The notes: generated by a model from the letters alone, not told the origin. Counted from the first letter of the stretch, positions 1 to 6,816 are shown. The stretch: 14,852 bases of DNA from Candidatus Bathyarchaeota archaeon (GCA_016867505.1 VGJH01000011.1:1-14852), one strand, 5' to 3'. Numbers and translations: made by a program.

Positions 1-180
1 CATATGGATCCAAGAAACAAAGAGGTTGTCTCTGAATTCATCGTTAATACGATGGAGGGTACCCTCGATCAATATATGGCAATTACTCCAAGCCAAATAA
101 CATTCCGAGGTAAAGACGTGCATATAATAATGATTCATAAAACTGAAGACAAATCTGAAGTAAAGGTAGTCGAGGATTAG
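1..180 (+). CDS. C-terminal end of an unknown protein (5' end outside window)
   Basis: The reading frame is open from base 1 to the TAG at 178-180 and gives 59 residues ending in KVVED. A Met codon at base 4 is the first possible internal start, but the frame is open to the left edge, so the gene probably begins outside the window. The segment is polar, with no membrane stretch or motif I recognise. Its last codons contain the GAGGAT that serves as SD for the next gene (ATG at 183), so the two are almost certainly one transcript. Function unknown. Confidence 0.6.
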   Translation, partial: HMDPRNKEVVSEFIVNTMEGTLDQYMAITPSQITFRGKDVHIIMIHKTEDKSEVKVVED

Positions 181-182
181 AA

Positions 183-974
183 ATGTCTAAACAAAAAGTA
201 GAAACAGAGCTCAGAGGAATAATCAACTTATGCAAAGCTGTCACATCAGGGGGTGTTGAGCCCTTCGATGTTGATGTGGACTATATTTTATCGGTTATTA
301 GAAAATATTACCCTGAACTACAAGATGTTAAAGACTTTTGCACCGATGCTTCAGCTTTAAAAGAGTTAAGTAATGTGCTTCAGCGTCAAAATGACTGGAT
401 ACAATACAAGAGCACAACTTTATACAAAGACCCCTTTTTACTTAATCAGCAGATTCTCAGAATGGAAATATCTAGTATCGCTGAAGCATTTTTGAAAAGC
501 TGGCATCCAGTTGTAGAGATGGAACAACTTTCTGCAAAAACATTAGCTGGGAGTCTAGGGTATTGGGCTGATTTAATCCCCTTTGGTGAACGATGGAAAG
601 AACCTGAATTACAATTGGTTGATGCTGAGATAGCAACCCTTGAAGATGCGAAAATGCTGGGATTTCTGCTTGAAGAAGGATTTAACGAGCTTCTGGAAGC
701 TTTCTGGTCTGAACTTGGTAAAAAAGTTGGTGAAGAAGGTAAGATTGAATATTGGGATTGGATCGGAGCAGATACCTACGATGAGACTATAAGAAGAAGC
801 TATCTGACTGTTTTTTTAGTGAGTTATGGTTATGCAGAGATTCAAATTGATCGGTTCTCTGAAACAATCGAAATCACTCGGAATAAAATCCAAAAATCTA
901 ATCCTAGCAAATCCAAGTTGAGCATTCCCACATTAGTGGATTATGAGGAGTGGAGAAGATGGCGAAAAGAGTAA
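183..974 (+). CDS. Unknown, mostly helical 263-aa protein, coupled to the next gene
   Basis: The ATG start has GAGGAT seven bases upstream, overlapping the stop of the preceding gene. I do not recognise a named family. The protein is soluble and probably alpha-helical, with several Trp-rich patches (ADLIPFGERW near 130-140, EYWDWIGAD near 190-200). Near residues 205-235 a segment with the pattern SYLTVFLVSYGYAEIQID could be the helix-strand end of a winged helix. The 3' end overlaps the next gene by 16 bases, which suggests that the products are made in fixed ratio and may bind each other. The next gene looks like a tandem winged-helix (KITE/MAGE-type) protein, so a kleisin-like role is possible, but that is speculation. 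It has no signal peptide and no transmembrane segment. Confidence 0.75.
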   Translation: MSKQKVETELRGIINLCKAVTSGGVEPFDVDVDYILSVIRKYYPELQDVKDFCTDASALKELSNVLQRQNDWIQYKSTTLYKDPFLLNQQILRMEISSIAEAFLKSWHPVVEMEQLSAKTLAGSLGYWADLIPFGERWKEPELQLVDAEIATLEDAKMLGFLLEEGFNELLEAFWSELGKKVGEEGKIEYWDWIGADTYDETIRRSYLTVFLVSYGYAEIQIDRFSETIEITRNKIQKSNPSKSKLSIPTLVDYEEWRRWRKE

Positions 975-1567
975 GAAGCGAAGCGATGTATAGCAACAAA
1001 CTCAGAGATGCAGTGCATCTATTATTCTTTCAACATCACCGCCTGCCGGGAGTCAGAGGATGGGAGCTTAAACAAGAACTAGGACCTGAATGGCAGAGTG
1101 TCCTAGAAGTGCTTGATAAACAGTTACAGCCACTCGACCTTAAAGTGATGAGGGTGTTTGATGATCCAAATATCGTTGACCCCGACTCAACGCATCTAGC
1201 TGATGCTAGATTTTACATCACTTTACGCGGAAGCATTGATCAGAAGACAGCAAAAACCATTGGCTGGCGTGTAGACGATATTGCTGGATTAGCCGTGGCG
1301 ATAGCGTATATTATTAGTAAACAAGGGAAATCGCCTAGAATTGAAGTCGAGAAGATGCTACAGGAAAAGCTTCCTGGTTGGAGAGTTAAGATGAATGTAG
1401 ATAGATATATTCAGCAAGGGTATTTGGGTGAAGATGATAAAGGCATACTTTATTTGGATTGGAGAAGCCGAGCTGAAGTTGATCAGAAACAACTGGTCGA
1501 TCTAATCATCAATTTTGGTAAAAAAGGTACGCCCGTTGTTACTGAGAAAAATGACATTGACGAATAG
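959..1567 (+). CDS. Putative tandem winged-helix protein, MAGE/Nse3 or KITE-like
   Basis: I chose the ATG at 959 because GAGGAG (945-950) lies eight bases before it. A GTG at 950 would sit on that SD. The product is 202 residues. An N-terminal half (about 10-90) has a helical start (LRDAVHLLFFQHH), two more helices and a strand pair ending in ARFYITLRG. A second half (about 105-180) has IAGLAVAIAYIISKQG, a helix, VDRYIQQGYLG and then GILYLDWRSRAEVD. This order, and in particular the final 'QxYL...YLDWRSRAE' pattern, resembles the second winged helix of MAGE/Nse3 proteins, which end in 'YL...YEFLWGPRA'. That family match is from memory. KITE proteins bind the kleisin subunits of SMC complexes. 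The gene is translationally coupled to the 263-residue protein upstream. An unrelated DNA-binding tandem winged-helix protein is the main alternative. Confidence 0.75.
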   Translation: MAKRVRSEAMYSNKLRDAVHLLFFQHHRLPGVRGWELKQELGPEWQSVLEVLDKQLQPLDLKVMRVFDDPNIVDPDSTHLADARFYITLRGSIDQKTAKTIGWRVDDIAGLAVAIAYIISKQGKSPRIEVEKMLQEKLPGWRVKMNVDRYIQQGYLGEDDKGILYLDWRSRAEVDQKQLVDLIINFGKKGTPVVTEKNDIDE

Positions 1568-1569
1568 CT

Positions 1570-1851
1570 TTACTTTAAATTTCTCTCATCTCCACTGGCA
1601 AAAAAATGTTCAAGTGATCCTCTATTATTATCTCTAACCTGGTATCCTTCAATATTCAACATTCTTAATACTTGATTCAAAAAGCTTCGAGAAACATCTT
1701 TACCGAAAATAAGTTTTGGGGATAAACGCCAAACATTATTTGACTCAAAGAAGCCGGTTATATTCGATATTTTCTCCAAATCAATTAAATCCTCTCTGCC
1801 TGTAACATAAATATAGAGGTCATATCCGATTATTGTGTAAAATTTCCCCAT
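1570..1851 (-). CDS. Small unknown protein encoded directly after the glycosyltransferase
   Basis: This 93-residue protein has no signal peptide, no membrane segment and no motif I recognise. Strand-like segments (FYTIIGYDLYIYV, VWRLSPKLIFG) alternate with a helix (SRSFLNQVLRML), which suggests a small alpha/beta fold. Its ATG lies four bases after the TGA of the glycosyltransferase gene. The SD AGGTGATG spans that stop codon, so translation is very likely coupled and the protein may act with the glycosyltransferase. The gene ends two bases from the stop of the converging gene on the other strand. Confidence 0.6.
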   Translation of the reverse strand: MGKFYTIIGYDLYIYVTGREDLIDLEKISNITGFFESNNVWRLSPKLIFGKDVSRSFLNQVLRMLNIEGYQVRDNNRGSLEHFFASGDERNLK

Positions 1852-1855
1852 ATCA

Positions 1856-3331
1856 TCACCTTATATAACAAAAAACGCCAACTAGTAGAGGTAATATCAT
1901 GAAAAAAATTGAAGATCCTAATAAAACTTGTTTAACTGAATAATTTGTGAAAATTGATCGAGAGAAGCTAGAATTATTGAATAGACCGCCCAGTGTCTTT
2001 AGTTTAGCTAAAAAGCCTCTTAATTTAATGTTAAGGACCTTATCTGTTATGCTTCCTGATTTTAGAGTTCTTATCCACTCTCCCTCTTCTTTCTCAAATA
2101 GACCCTTTAATGCTGCATAGCCTTGGAATGGTGCCAATATGTAGCTTAATGCAATGAATGAGAAGACTCCAGAATAATCTTTTTTCAAATCTCCTTCTAA
2201 GAATAATCCTGTAAAACCCATTAAGGGAACAGCAAAAAAATTGCTAATCAATAAACTCAAACCAAATAATGGCGACCAAAACCAGGGATAACTATGATTA
2301 ATTTCAGATATTATCCAGCTCATTGTACCAAAAATCAACAGAAATGACTGAAGATAATATGGAACAAAATAGATGAACTCTGCTTTTTCAAAGAAAGTAA
2401 GGTTAGGTGAGCTGAGTATTTTCCAAAAAAATTTTTTCGCAGAATAAGTGTGTCCTTCTGCCCAACGCATTCTCTGTTTAGCAAGAGCCCTAATTGTCGT
2501 AGGCATTTCTGCTGGTGCTTGAATCAGTGGTGTGTAAACGATTTTATACCCTTTTAAATAGAGTCTAAGGGTTAGCTCCCAATCTTCAGTTATGCTTGTA
2601 CTCCATTTTAGATCTTTAAGTATGTCTGCTCGAATGAAAAAAACGCTTCCACTAATCATTTTAAGTCCCCCATAAGCTTCTTCAGCTACACGTTCAACCA
2701 TGTAGCTTCCACTAAATTCAGCTCTGACGCCTCTCGTAACCCAGTTCTCTGATTTATTCAGGTAATGAAGTTGATATCCCTGAATTGCAGCGAGATTATT
2801 TAATCCTGAACCAGTTTTATTACTATACTGATTAACAAATTTGAGAAGAATGTCTTTTGGAGGAATGAAGTCGGCGTCAAATACGACTACAAACTCGGTT
2901 GATGGATTCATAAAACTTAACGCTTCTCCAAGAGCCCCTCCCTTGAAACCTGAACGATTGCTTCTGTGAATAAATTTGATTACTGGCTTCGGTTGTCTCC
3001 AACATGATTCTTTTAAAATTTTTATCGTTTCATCATTTGAATCATCTGCAATTAGAATCTCATAGTTCTCGTAGTCCAGACTACAGCATGCATTTAATAT
3101 GCGTCTAGCAACTTTTCCTTCATTATAAAATGGTAGATGGATCGAAATAAATGGCATTTTAGTATTTCCTAAAGAGTTATAATCTCCATCAATTTTTGAC
3201 GTTAAAATTTTCTTCGTTACTTCTCCTAAGGAAATTATTACTGAAGCATAATACTTGATTGCATACACAAAAAAGATACACCCACAAAATAAAGCAAGAA
3301 TTGAAGTAATCAAACCGATTGTTGTTCCCAT
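1856..3331 (-). CDS. Membrane family-2 glycosyltransferase, processive (cellulose/hyaluronan synthase-like) type
   Basis: The 491-residue protein transfers a sugar from a nucleotide-sugar at the cytoplasmic face of the membrane; donor and acceptor cannot be read from the sequence. One transmembrane helix lies at about 5-35. The GT-A catalytic domain (about 60-300) carries ADDSND (95-100), the DxD metal site FDAD (D152, D154), the catalytic TED (248-250) and QRMRW (286-290). The last is the QxxRW motif of processive GT2 enzymes. Four or so further membrane helices lie at about 318-342, 350-378, 388-412 and 467-490. A segment EGEWIRTLKSG (416-426), typical of the region after the channel helices, links the last two. 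The length is normal for the family. A likely product is an exported polysaccharide or glycolipid. The start has no SD; a TATA-like box lies about 20-30 bases upstream. Confidence 0.9.
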   Translation of the reverse strand: MGTTIGLITSILALFCGCIFFVYAIKYYASVIISLGEVTKKILTSKIDGDYNSLGNTKMPFISIHLPFYNEGKVARRILNACCSLDYENYEILIADDSNDETIKILKESCWRQPKPVIKFIHRSNRSGFKGGALGEALSFMNPSTEFVVVFDADFIPPKDILLKFVNQYSNKTGSGLNNLAAIQGYQLHYLNKSENWVTRGVRAEFSGSYMVERVAEEAYGGLKMISGSVFFIRADILKDLKWSTSITEDWELTLRLYLKGYKIVYTPLIQAPAEMPTTIRALAKQRMRWAEGHTYSAKKFFWKILSSPNLTFFEKAEFIYFVPYYLQSFLLIFGTMSWIISEINHSYPWFWSPLFGLSLLISNFFAVPLMGFTGLFLEGDLKKDYSGVFSFIALSYILAPFQGYAALKGLFEKEEGEWIRTLKSGSITDKVLNIKLRGFLAKLKTLGGLFNNSSFSRSIFTNYSVKQVLLGSSIFFMILPLLVGVFCYIR

Positions 3332-3348
3332 ATTGCCACAAAACTATG

Positions 3349-3358
3349 ATATATTTAC
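3349..3358 (-). promoter_or_regulatory. Candidate TATA box for the glycosyltransferase gene
   Basis: On the minus strand this reads GTAAATATAT, centred about 23 bases before the ATG, which has no SD. The spacing suits a leaderless or nearly leaderless archaeal transcript. The surrounding DNA is very AT-rich, so alternatives exist. Confidence 0.35.
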
Positions 3359-3459
3359 TATAATATAATTATTAATATAATTGACAGGTTATTGATACGA
3401 TTTTTAATAAAAGTAATACCTGAATTCCATAAAACATTTATTAACTATCTGAGGAGTTT

Positions 3460-3510
3460 ATGAGCCGATATTGGTTGAAGGAGCCGATGTCTTTTTCTGT
3501 AAGAGGCTAA
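3460..3510 (+). CDS. Possible 16-codon leader peptide upstream of the COG1340 gene
   Basis: GAGGAG (3451-3456) stands four bases before an ATG. The frame runs 16 codons (MSRYWLKEPMSFSVRG) to a TAA at 3508-3510. It is in the same frame as the downstream coiled-coil gene, whose first possible start (TTG, 3517) comes six bases after the TAA. This SD is far better than any before the main gene. The ORF may be a leader peptide that feeds ribosomes to the next start, or a former N-terminal extension cut off by a nonsense change. It contains two copies of GAGCCGAT (3462-3469 and 3481-3488). Translation is not proven. Confidence 0.4.
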   Translation: MSRYWLKEPMSFSVRG

Positions 3511-3516
3511 TCTGAT

Positions 3517-4473
3517 TTGGTCACTGAAGTTAACCAGTCACAACGTGGAGCATCTACCATAATGTCTACTGACGATCTTAAACTAGAACAGCTTGAAACA
3601 AAAGCTGCGGAGTTTAGAGGTAAAAGAACTACCCTATTCGAACAAGTCAATAAGTGGAGAGATGAGAGAGAAAAACTCAATGAGTCATCTCATAAGATTC
3701 GGGAAGAAGCATTAAAGCATAAAGAAGAAAGGGATAGGATAAACGCCAGAGTAGCTGAAGTAAAAGCTGAGCTACAACCATTATTTGAGCAATTAGACGA
3801 AAAACGTAAGAAACTGGCAGGAATAGAAGAAGAAATCAATAATAATTACCGTGAAATTCCCAAAAAACGCAAGATTGAGCGAGATCTTAACAGCATTGAA
3901 TGGACCGTCATGACAACTCCTACAAGAGAAATGCTTGACAGAGAGCAAGATTTCTTTAACAGAGCAAATGAACTTAGGAAAAGATTAAACGGTTTTAAGA
4001 AACCACCGAAACGTGAAGAAGCAACGCTGGAAGCAACTGCAGAGACAAAGGCTACCGAGATGGAGATACGGAACATTCGAGATGAGATGAATCAGCTCCG
4101 TGAACAAAGCCAACAACACCACGAAACCATGCTTCTACTATTCAAAAAAGCTGAAGAAGAAAGAGAGAAAGCTAATCAAGCACACGCAAAATTTGTTGAG
4201 AACATAACCGAGATTAAATCAATTGATGAACAGTTAGACGCTGTTATGCTTGAGATACGAGGAATAAGAAGCGGATTAAAAGCAGAAGAACTACGTGAGG
4301 AAGAGAAGAAGAAAGAAAAACTTAACGCTCACCTTGAAAGCTTAAGACAAGAAGCCCTGAGAAAAATGGAAGCTGGTGAAAAACTCACCTTTGAGGACCT
4401 TAAATTCATTTACGGCGAAGATGACAGCGACGAAGATGAATCGGATGAGGATCTAATTTCAAAAATCAAATAA
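3517..4473 (+). CDS. Archaeal coiled-coil protein of the COG1340 family
   Basis: The product is almost entirely heptad-rich, charged coiled coil (about 20-290) in two arms. They are separated near residues 110-155 by the segment IERDLNSIEWTVMTTPTREM followed by DREQDFF, the family's characteristic 'IExLEWxxQTTPL..E' hinge as I remember it. A conserved C-terminal motif GEKLTFEDLKFIYGE is followed by an acidic tail (DDSDEDESDEDL). The length (303-318) is usual for this widespread archaeal family, whose function is unknown. The TTG start at 3517 has AGAGG ten bases upstream; an ATG at 3562 gives MSTDDLKLEQ, which looks more like the family's usual beginning, so the start is unsettled. It is soluble and probably forms long rods. 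A T-run follows the stop. Confidence 0.85.
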   Translation: MVTEVNQSQRGASTIMSTDDLKLEQLETKAAEFRGKRTTLFEQVNKWRDEREKLNESSHKIREEALKHKEERDRINARVAEVKAELQPLFEQLDEKRKKLAGIEEEINNNYREIPKKRKIERDLNSIEWTVMTTPTREMLDREQDFFNRANELRKRLNGFKKPPKREEATLEATAETKATEMEIRNIRDEMNQLREQSQQHHETMLLLFKKAEEEREKANQAHAKFVENITEIKSIDEQLDAVMLEIRGIRSGLKAEELREEEKKKEKLNAHLESLRQEALRKMEAGEKLTFEDLKFIYGEDDSDEDESDEDLISKIK

Positions 4474-4486
4474 GAAATTTCAAATC

Positions 4487-4492
4487 TTTTTT
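4487..4492 (+). terminator. Poly-T terminator after the COG1340 gene
   Basis: A run of six T lies 13 bases after the stop codon with no obvious hairpin, as expected for archaeal oligo-U termination. It also lies about 26-32 bases before the next start and could form part of the next promoter. Confidence 0.4.
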
Positions 4493-4518
4493 ATTGAACG
4501 ATATTTTTCAGCATAGTA

Positions 4519-5172
4519 ATGGTTGAAGGGCAGAAAAAAACTGGGATGAACCAGAAAAATGGATACAAATCCTTTGATATTGCCCTGATTTCCATCTTTG
4601 TCTCATTAAATTTTATGGTTTCTTTGTATATTGCTCCAACATTAAACTTGGTTATTCCCCACGTTTTTGTTGGTGCAATACTTATGGTGCCCTTCAACCT
4701 CTTCCTCTCCTACCTAGCATGGGCAATAACAACCAAAAAGATCTTTACACTATACTTCCTACTCTATGGAATTTTAACGATGCCAACAACCATCTGGGGC
4801 AGTACACCCGGGTTATTCAAACCAATTCTAGGGCTATTAATTGGATTAACACTTGATCTGCTAACACTGAAATCAAATCCTAACAAAAAAACAACAAAAA
4901 CCTTGTTTGGGATAATCTTTCCAACTATCTGGTGGCTTTTATCAGGATTAATATGGCAGATCTCAGGCTTACCAATAAACCAAATATTCCAAAACATGCT
5001 TAGCAGCATCTCATTCTTGAAACCCTTCACTCAACAAAGCATCCTAATAACTTTCATAATAATCATCATATTGACAATACCATCATCAATAATTTCTACA
5101 AGGCTCGCAACGATACTATCAGAACGAATAGAAAAAGATCTTAACCTTCCCAATAAATTACATAAAAAGTGA
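4519..5172 (+). CDS. Small multi-pass membrane protein, possibly an ECF-transporter S component
   Basis: The 217-residue protein has a short polar N-terminus followed by about five or six membrane helices: roughly 20-42, 46-70, 74-95, 98-114, 130-150 and 174-195. A Lys-rich loop (KSNPNKKTTK) lies before the fifth and the C-terminus is basic. Size, helix number and the glycine/proline-rich TIWGSTPGLFKPILGLLIGL segment recall substrate-binding S components of energy-coupling-factor vitamin transporters, but I see no diagnostic motif and no ATPase or T component nearby. The ATG at 4519 has no SD; a second Met at residue 10 (4546) is possible. It could equally be an unrelated membrane protein. 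Confidence 0.7.
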   Translation: MVEGQKKTGMNQKNGYKSFDIALISIFVSLNFMVSLYIAPTLNLVIPHVFVGAILMVPFNLFLSYLAWAITTKKIFTLYFLLYGILTMPTTIWGSTPGLFKPILGLLIGLTLDLLTLKSNPNKKTTKTLFGIIFPTIWWLLSGLIWQISGLPINQIFQNMLSSISFLKPFTQQSILITFIIIIILTIPSSIISTRLATILSERIEKDLNLPNKLHKK

Positions 5173-5245
5173 CAAAGAATGTAAGTGAAAATAAATTTCA
5201 ATAATGCAACTAGTTAATCTTAGAAAAATATTTTAAATAAACCAA

Positions 5246-5290
5246 CTCAATATTTACATAATATAAAATATAATATTGAGATCAATATTA
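5246..5290. repeat. Cluster of CAATATT repeats including a perfect 20-bp inverted repeat
   Basis: CTCAATATT (5246-5254) is the exact reverse complement of AATATTGAG (5272-5280). The latter overlaps a perfect 9-bp inverted repeat, TAATATTGA-GA-TCAATATTA (5271-5290). A related TTGATATTA follows at 5301-5309. The cluster lies between the 3' end of the membrane-protein gene and the 3' end of tRNA-Gln, where no gene starts. It could be a regulator-binding site, a 3'-end RNA structure or chance in AT-rich DNA. Confidence 0.5.
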
Positions 5291-5321
5291 ATTTGTAGAA
5301 TTGATATTATACCATTTTTGA

Positions 5322-5397
5322 TGGTAGCCCGGCAGAGATTCGAACTCTGGTCTAAGGGTCCAAAGCCCTCCATCCTTGTCCACTAGACGACCGGGCT
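5322..5397 (-). tRNA. tRNA-Gln, anticodon TTG, CCA encoded
   Basis: The acceptor stem pairs AGCCCGG with CCGGGCT and is followed by discriminator A and an encoded CCA (5322-5324 on the plus strand). The D arm is GTCT...GGAT. The anticodon stem GAGGG/CCCTT encloses the loop CTTTGGA, giving anticodon TTG (5361-5363) for codon CAA. The T arm is CAGAG-TTCGAAT-CTCTG. There is no intron and no long variable arm. In archaea Gln-tRNA is normally made by a non-discriminating GluRS and the GatDE amidotransferase. Confidence 0.97.
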
Positions 5398-5422
5398 GCA
5401 AAGCATCTACATGTGCTTCACT

Positions 5423-5431
5423 CTTTTAAAT
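5423..5431 (-). promoter_or_regulatory. TATA box of tRNA-Gln
   Basis: On the minus strand this reads ATTTAAAAG, centred about 30 bases before the first base of the tRNA. That places initiation a few bases upstream of the mature 5' end, as is usual for archaeal tRNA genes. Confidence 0.55.
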
Positions 5432-5544
5432 CTTATAAGGTTGGATGTTTTTCTGTATACATTTATGTTTTTTTTGGATTTAATTTACAGGTTTGTTTAG
5501 AGATATGCTTAAAGATTAGTGGTTACATGTCCCTCTCGGTTCTT

Positions 5545-5832
5545 ATGCTGACTAGTAAGCAACGTCAAAATCTGAAGGCTTTAGCTCATTCACTGGATCC
5601 TGTGGTTCATATTGGTAAGAATGGTTTAACTGAGCAGTCTTTAGATACTATTGATAAGGCTCTTACTGATCATCAACTGATTAAAGTTAAGTTTCTTGAT
5701 TTTAAGGATGAGAAAAATAATTTCGCTTCTTTAATTGAGGAAAGAACTGGTGCGGTTCTTATTGATGTCATTGGTAATGTCATAATATTGTTCAGAGAAA
5801 ATTCTGATTCTGAGAAACCCTTAATTTATTAA
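5545..5832 (+). CDS. YhbY/CRM-domain RNA-binding protein
   Basis: The 95-residue protein is a single CRM (CRS1-YhbY) domain. It opens MLTSKQRQNLKALAHSLDPV, matching the bacterial YhbY opening 'LSTKQKQHLKGLAHPLKPV'. It continues with the GxNGLT loop (HIGKNGLTEQS), HQLIKVKF and ends VIGNVIILFRE. The fold binds RNA, and YhbY associates with pre-50S ribosomal particles. I chose the ATG at 5545 because it matches the family's N-terminus. The ATG at 5527 would add six residues. The open frame continues upstream to 5413, but that part is unlike the family and overlaps the tRNA promoter. No clear SD is seen. Confidence 0.88.
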   Translation: MLTSKQRQNLKALAHSLDPVVHIGKNGLTEQSLDTIDKALTDHQLIKVKFLDFKDEKNNFASLIEERTGAVLIDVIGNVIILFRENSDSEKPLIY

Positions 5833-5846
5833 ATATTTGAGGTTAG

Positions 5847-5856
5847 GATTTTAAAT
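5847..5856 (+). promoter_or_regulatory. Candidate TATA box for the Lrp/AsnC pair
   Basis: GATTTTAAAT is centred about 35 bases before the ATG at 5887, predicting a leader of roughly 9 bases. No SD precedes that ATG, in line with near-leaderless translation. Confidence 0.35.
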
Positions 5857-5886
5857 TCCTCCAACATATTTCTATTTGAATATTTT

Positions 5887-6357
5887 ATGAAGTTCGACCA
5901 GAAAGACTTGAAAATAATACGTAGCTTACAACGTGATGCTCGAACTAATTTTGCTGATATTGCTAAGGAATGTAATGTCTCTATTGATACAGTAATTAAA
6001 CGATTTAACAGGTTGAAAAAGAATGGGATAGTTAAGGGAACCACGATTCTGCTTAATCCTCGTCTGCTGGATTATGAGTGTATTGCTAGTTTTGAGGTCG
6101 ATGTGGATCCAGGTGAATTGGCGTCGTTTGCTGTTCAGGTTCGGAAGCAGAAAGGAATCATTTTCTGTACTCCTACAGTGGGGATTCATAATCTGTTTGC
6201 AGTCGCAGTTCAACATGATATGAAGGAATTAAGCACATTAAAAGAGAATCTTAAAGCTTTCCCACACGTAAGAGACATTCAGACAAGCATCTGGGTAGAC
6301 GATATTCTACTATGTCCAGAGAATTTTGAGCTAACTAACCTTATTAAAGGTGATTAG
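5887..6357 (+). CDS. Lrp/AsnC-family transcriptional regulator (first of a tandem pair)
   Basis: This 156-residue regulator has the standard layout. An N-terminal helix-turn-helix (about 4-55: DQKDLKIIRSLQRDARTNF, then IAKECNVSIDTVIKRFNRL) is followed by a wing (GIVKGTTILLNP). A ligand-binding, oligomerising RAM domain fills about 64-145 and includes TVGIHNLFAVAV and HVRDIQTSIW. Such proteins usually form dimers to octamers and sense amino acids or related metabolites. Its stop codon is directly followed by the ATG of a second regulator of the same type, so the two are co-expressed and may form mixed oligomers. Targets and ligand cannot be read from the sequence. Confidence 0.93.
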   Translation: MKFDQKDLKIIRSLQRDARTNFADIAKECNVSIDTVIKRFNRLKKNGIVKGTTILLNPRLLDYECIASFEVDVDPGELASFAVQVRKQKGIIFCTPTVGIHNLFAVAVQHDMKELSTLKENLKAFPHVRDIQTSIWVDDILLCPENFELTNLIKGD

Positions 6358-6816
6358 ATGGACAAAGTTGATTCAAAAATTTTAGAAGAGCTAACAAAAG
6401 ACGCTCGTACCAGTTTCAGGAAAATCGCAAAAATGGTTGACAAGTCACCTGACACAATAATCAACCACTACGAGAAGCTCCAAGAAAAAGGATTGATTAG
6501 AGGTTCAACAGTGATTATCAATTTAAGAAGCATAAATTATGAGGGATTAGCTGCATTCCAGATTGACGTATCCACTGACAAAAGTAAAAAAATCGATATA
6601 AACAAGATACTTGAAACACTGATTAAAATGCCTAACATAATCATGGCAACAAAAACGGTTGGTGACCACGATCTTCTAGCAATAGGAGTCATCCATGACT
6701 TCGATCACATGATGAAGATTAATGAAGAAATATCAGAGATTAAAGGAATCAGAGACATCCAGACAGCTCTATGGGCAAGTGGAGAAGAAATCTGTTCAAA
6801 ATATTTCATTGTTTAA
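6358..6816 (+). CDS. Lrp/AsnC-family transcriptional regulator (second of a tandem pair)
   Basis: This 152-residue paralogue of the upstream gene has a helix-turn-helix at about 3-52 (VDSKILEELTKDARTSF, then IAKMVDKSPDTIINHYEKL). A wing (GLIRGSTVIIN) and a RAM domain (about 60-140) with TVGDHDLLAIGV and GIRDIQTALW follow. Both partners share the RDIQT-x-x-W element. Translation starts on the base after the previous TAG, and GGTGAT at the end of the previous gene acts as SD. The recognition helices (VSIDTVIKRF versus KSPDTIINHY) differ, so the two may read different DNA or act as a heteromer. The 3' end overlaps the convergent methyltransferase gene by 11 bases. Confidence 0.93.
   Translation: MDKVDSKILEELTKDARTSFRKIAKMVDKSPDTIINHYEKLQEKGLIRGSTVIINLRSINYEGLAAFQIDVSTDKSKKIDINKILETLIKMPNIIMATKTVGDHDLLAIGVIHDFDHMMKINEEISEIKGIRDIQTALWASGEEICSKYFIV

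Noticed and set aside
950..958. GTG start for the tandem winged-helix protein
   Set aside because: It overlaps the GAGGAG SD, which is ideally spaced for the ATG at 959.
3846..4076. Antisense open frame inside the COG1340 gene (76 aa), and similar ones at 4491-4697, 4764-5030, 5829-6044, 5926-6216, 12199-12405 and 13147-13383
   Set aside because: They mirror well-supported genes, lack an SD or recognisable domains, and have compositions typical of reverse-frame translation.
5413..5544. N-terminal extension of the YhbY-like protein from a GTG
   Set aside because: Unlike the family, hydrophobic and Cys-rich, and it overlaps the tRNA-Gln promoter; the family's N-terminus begins at 5545.
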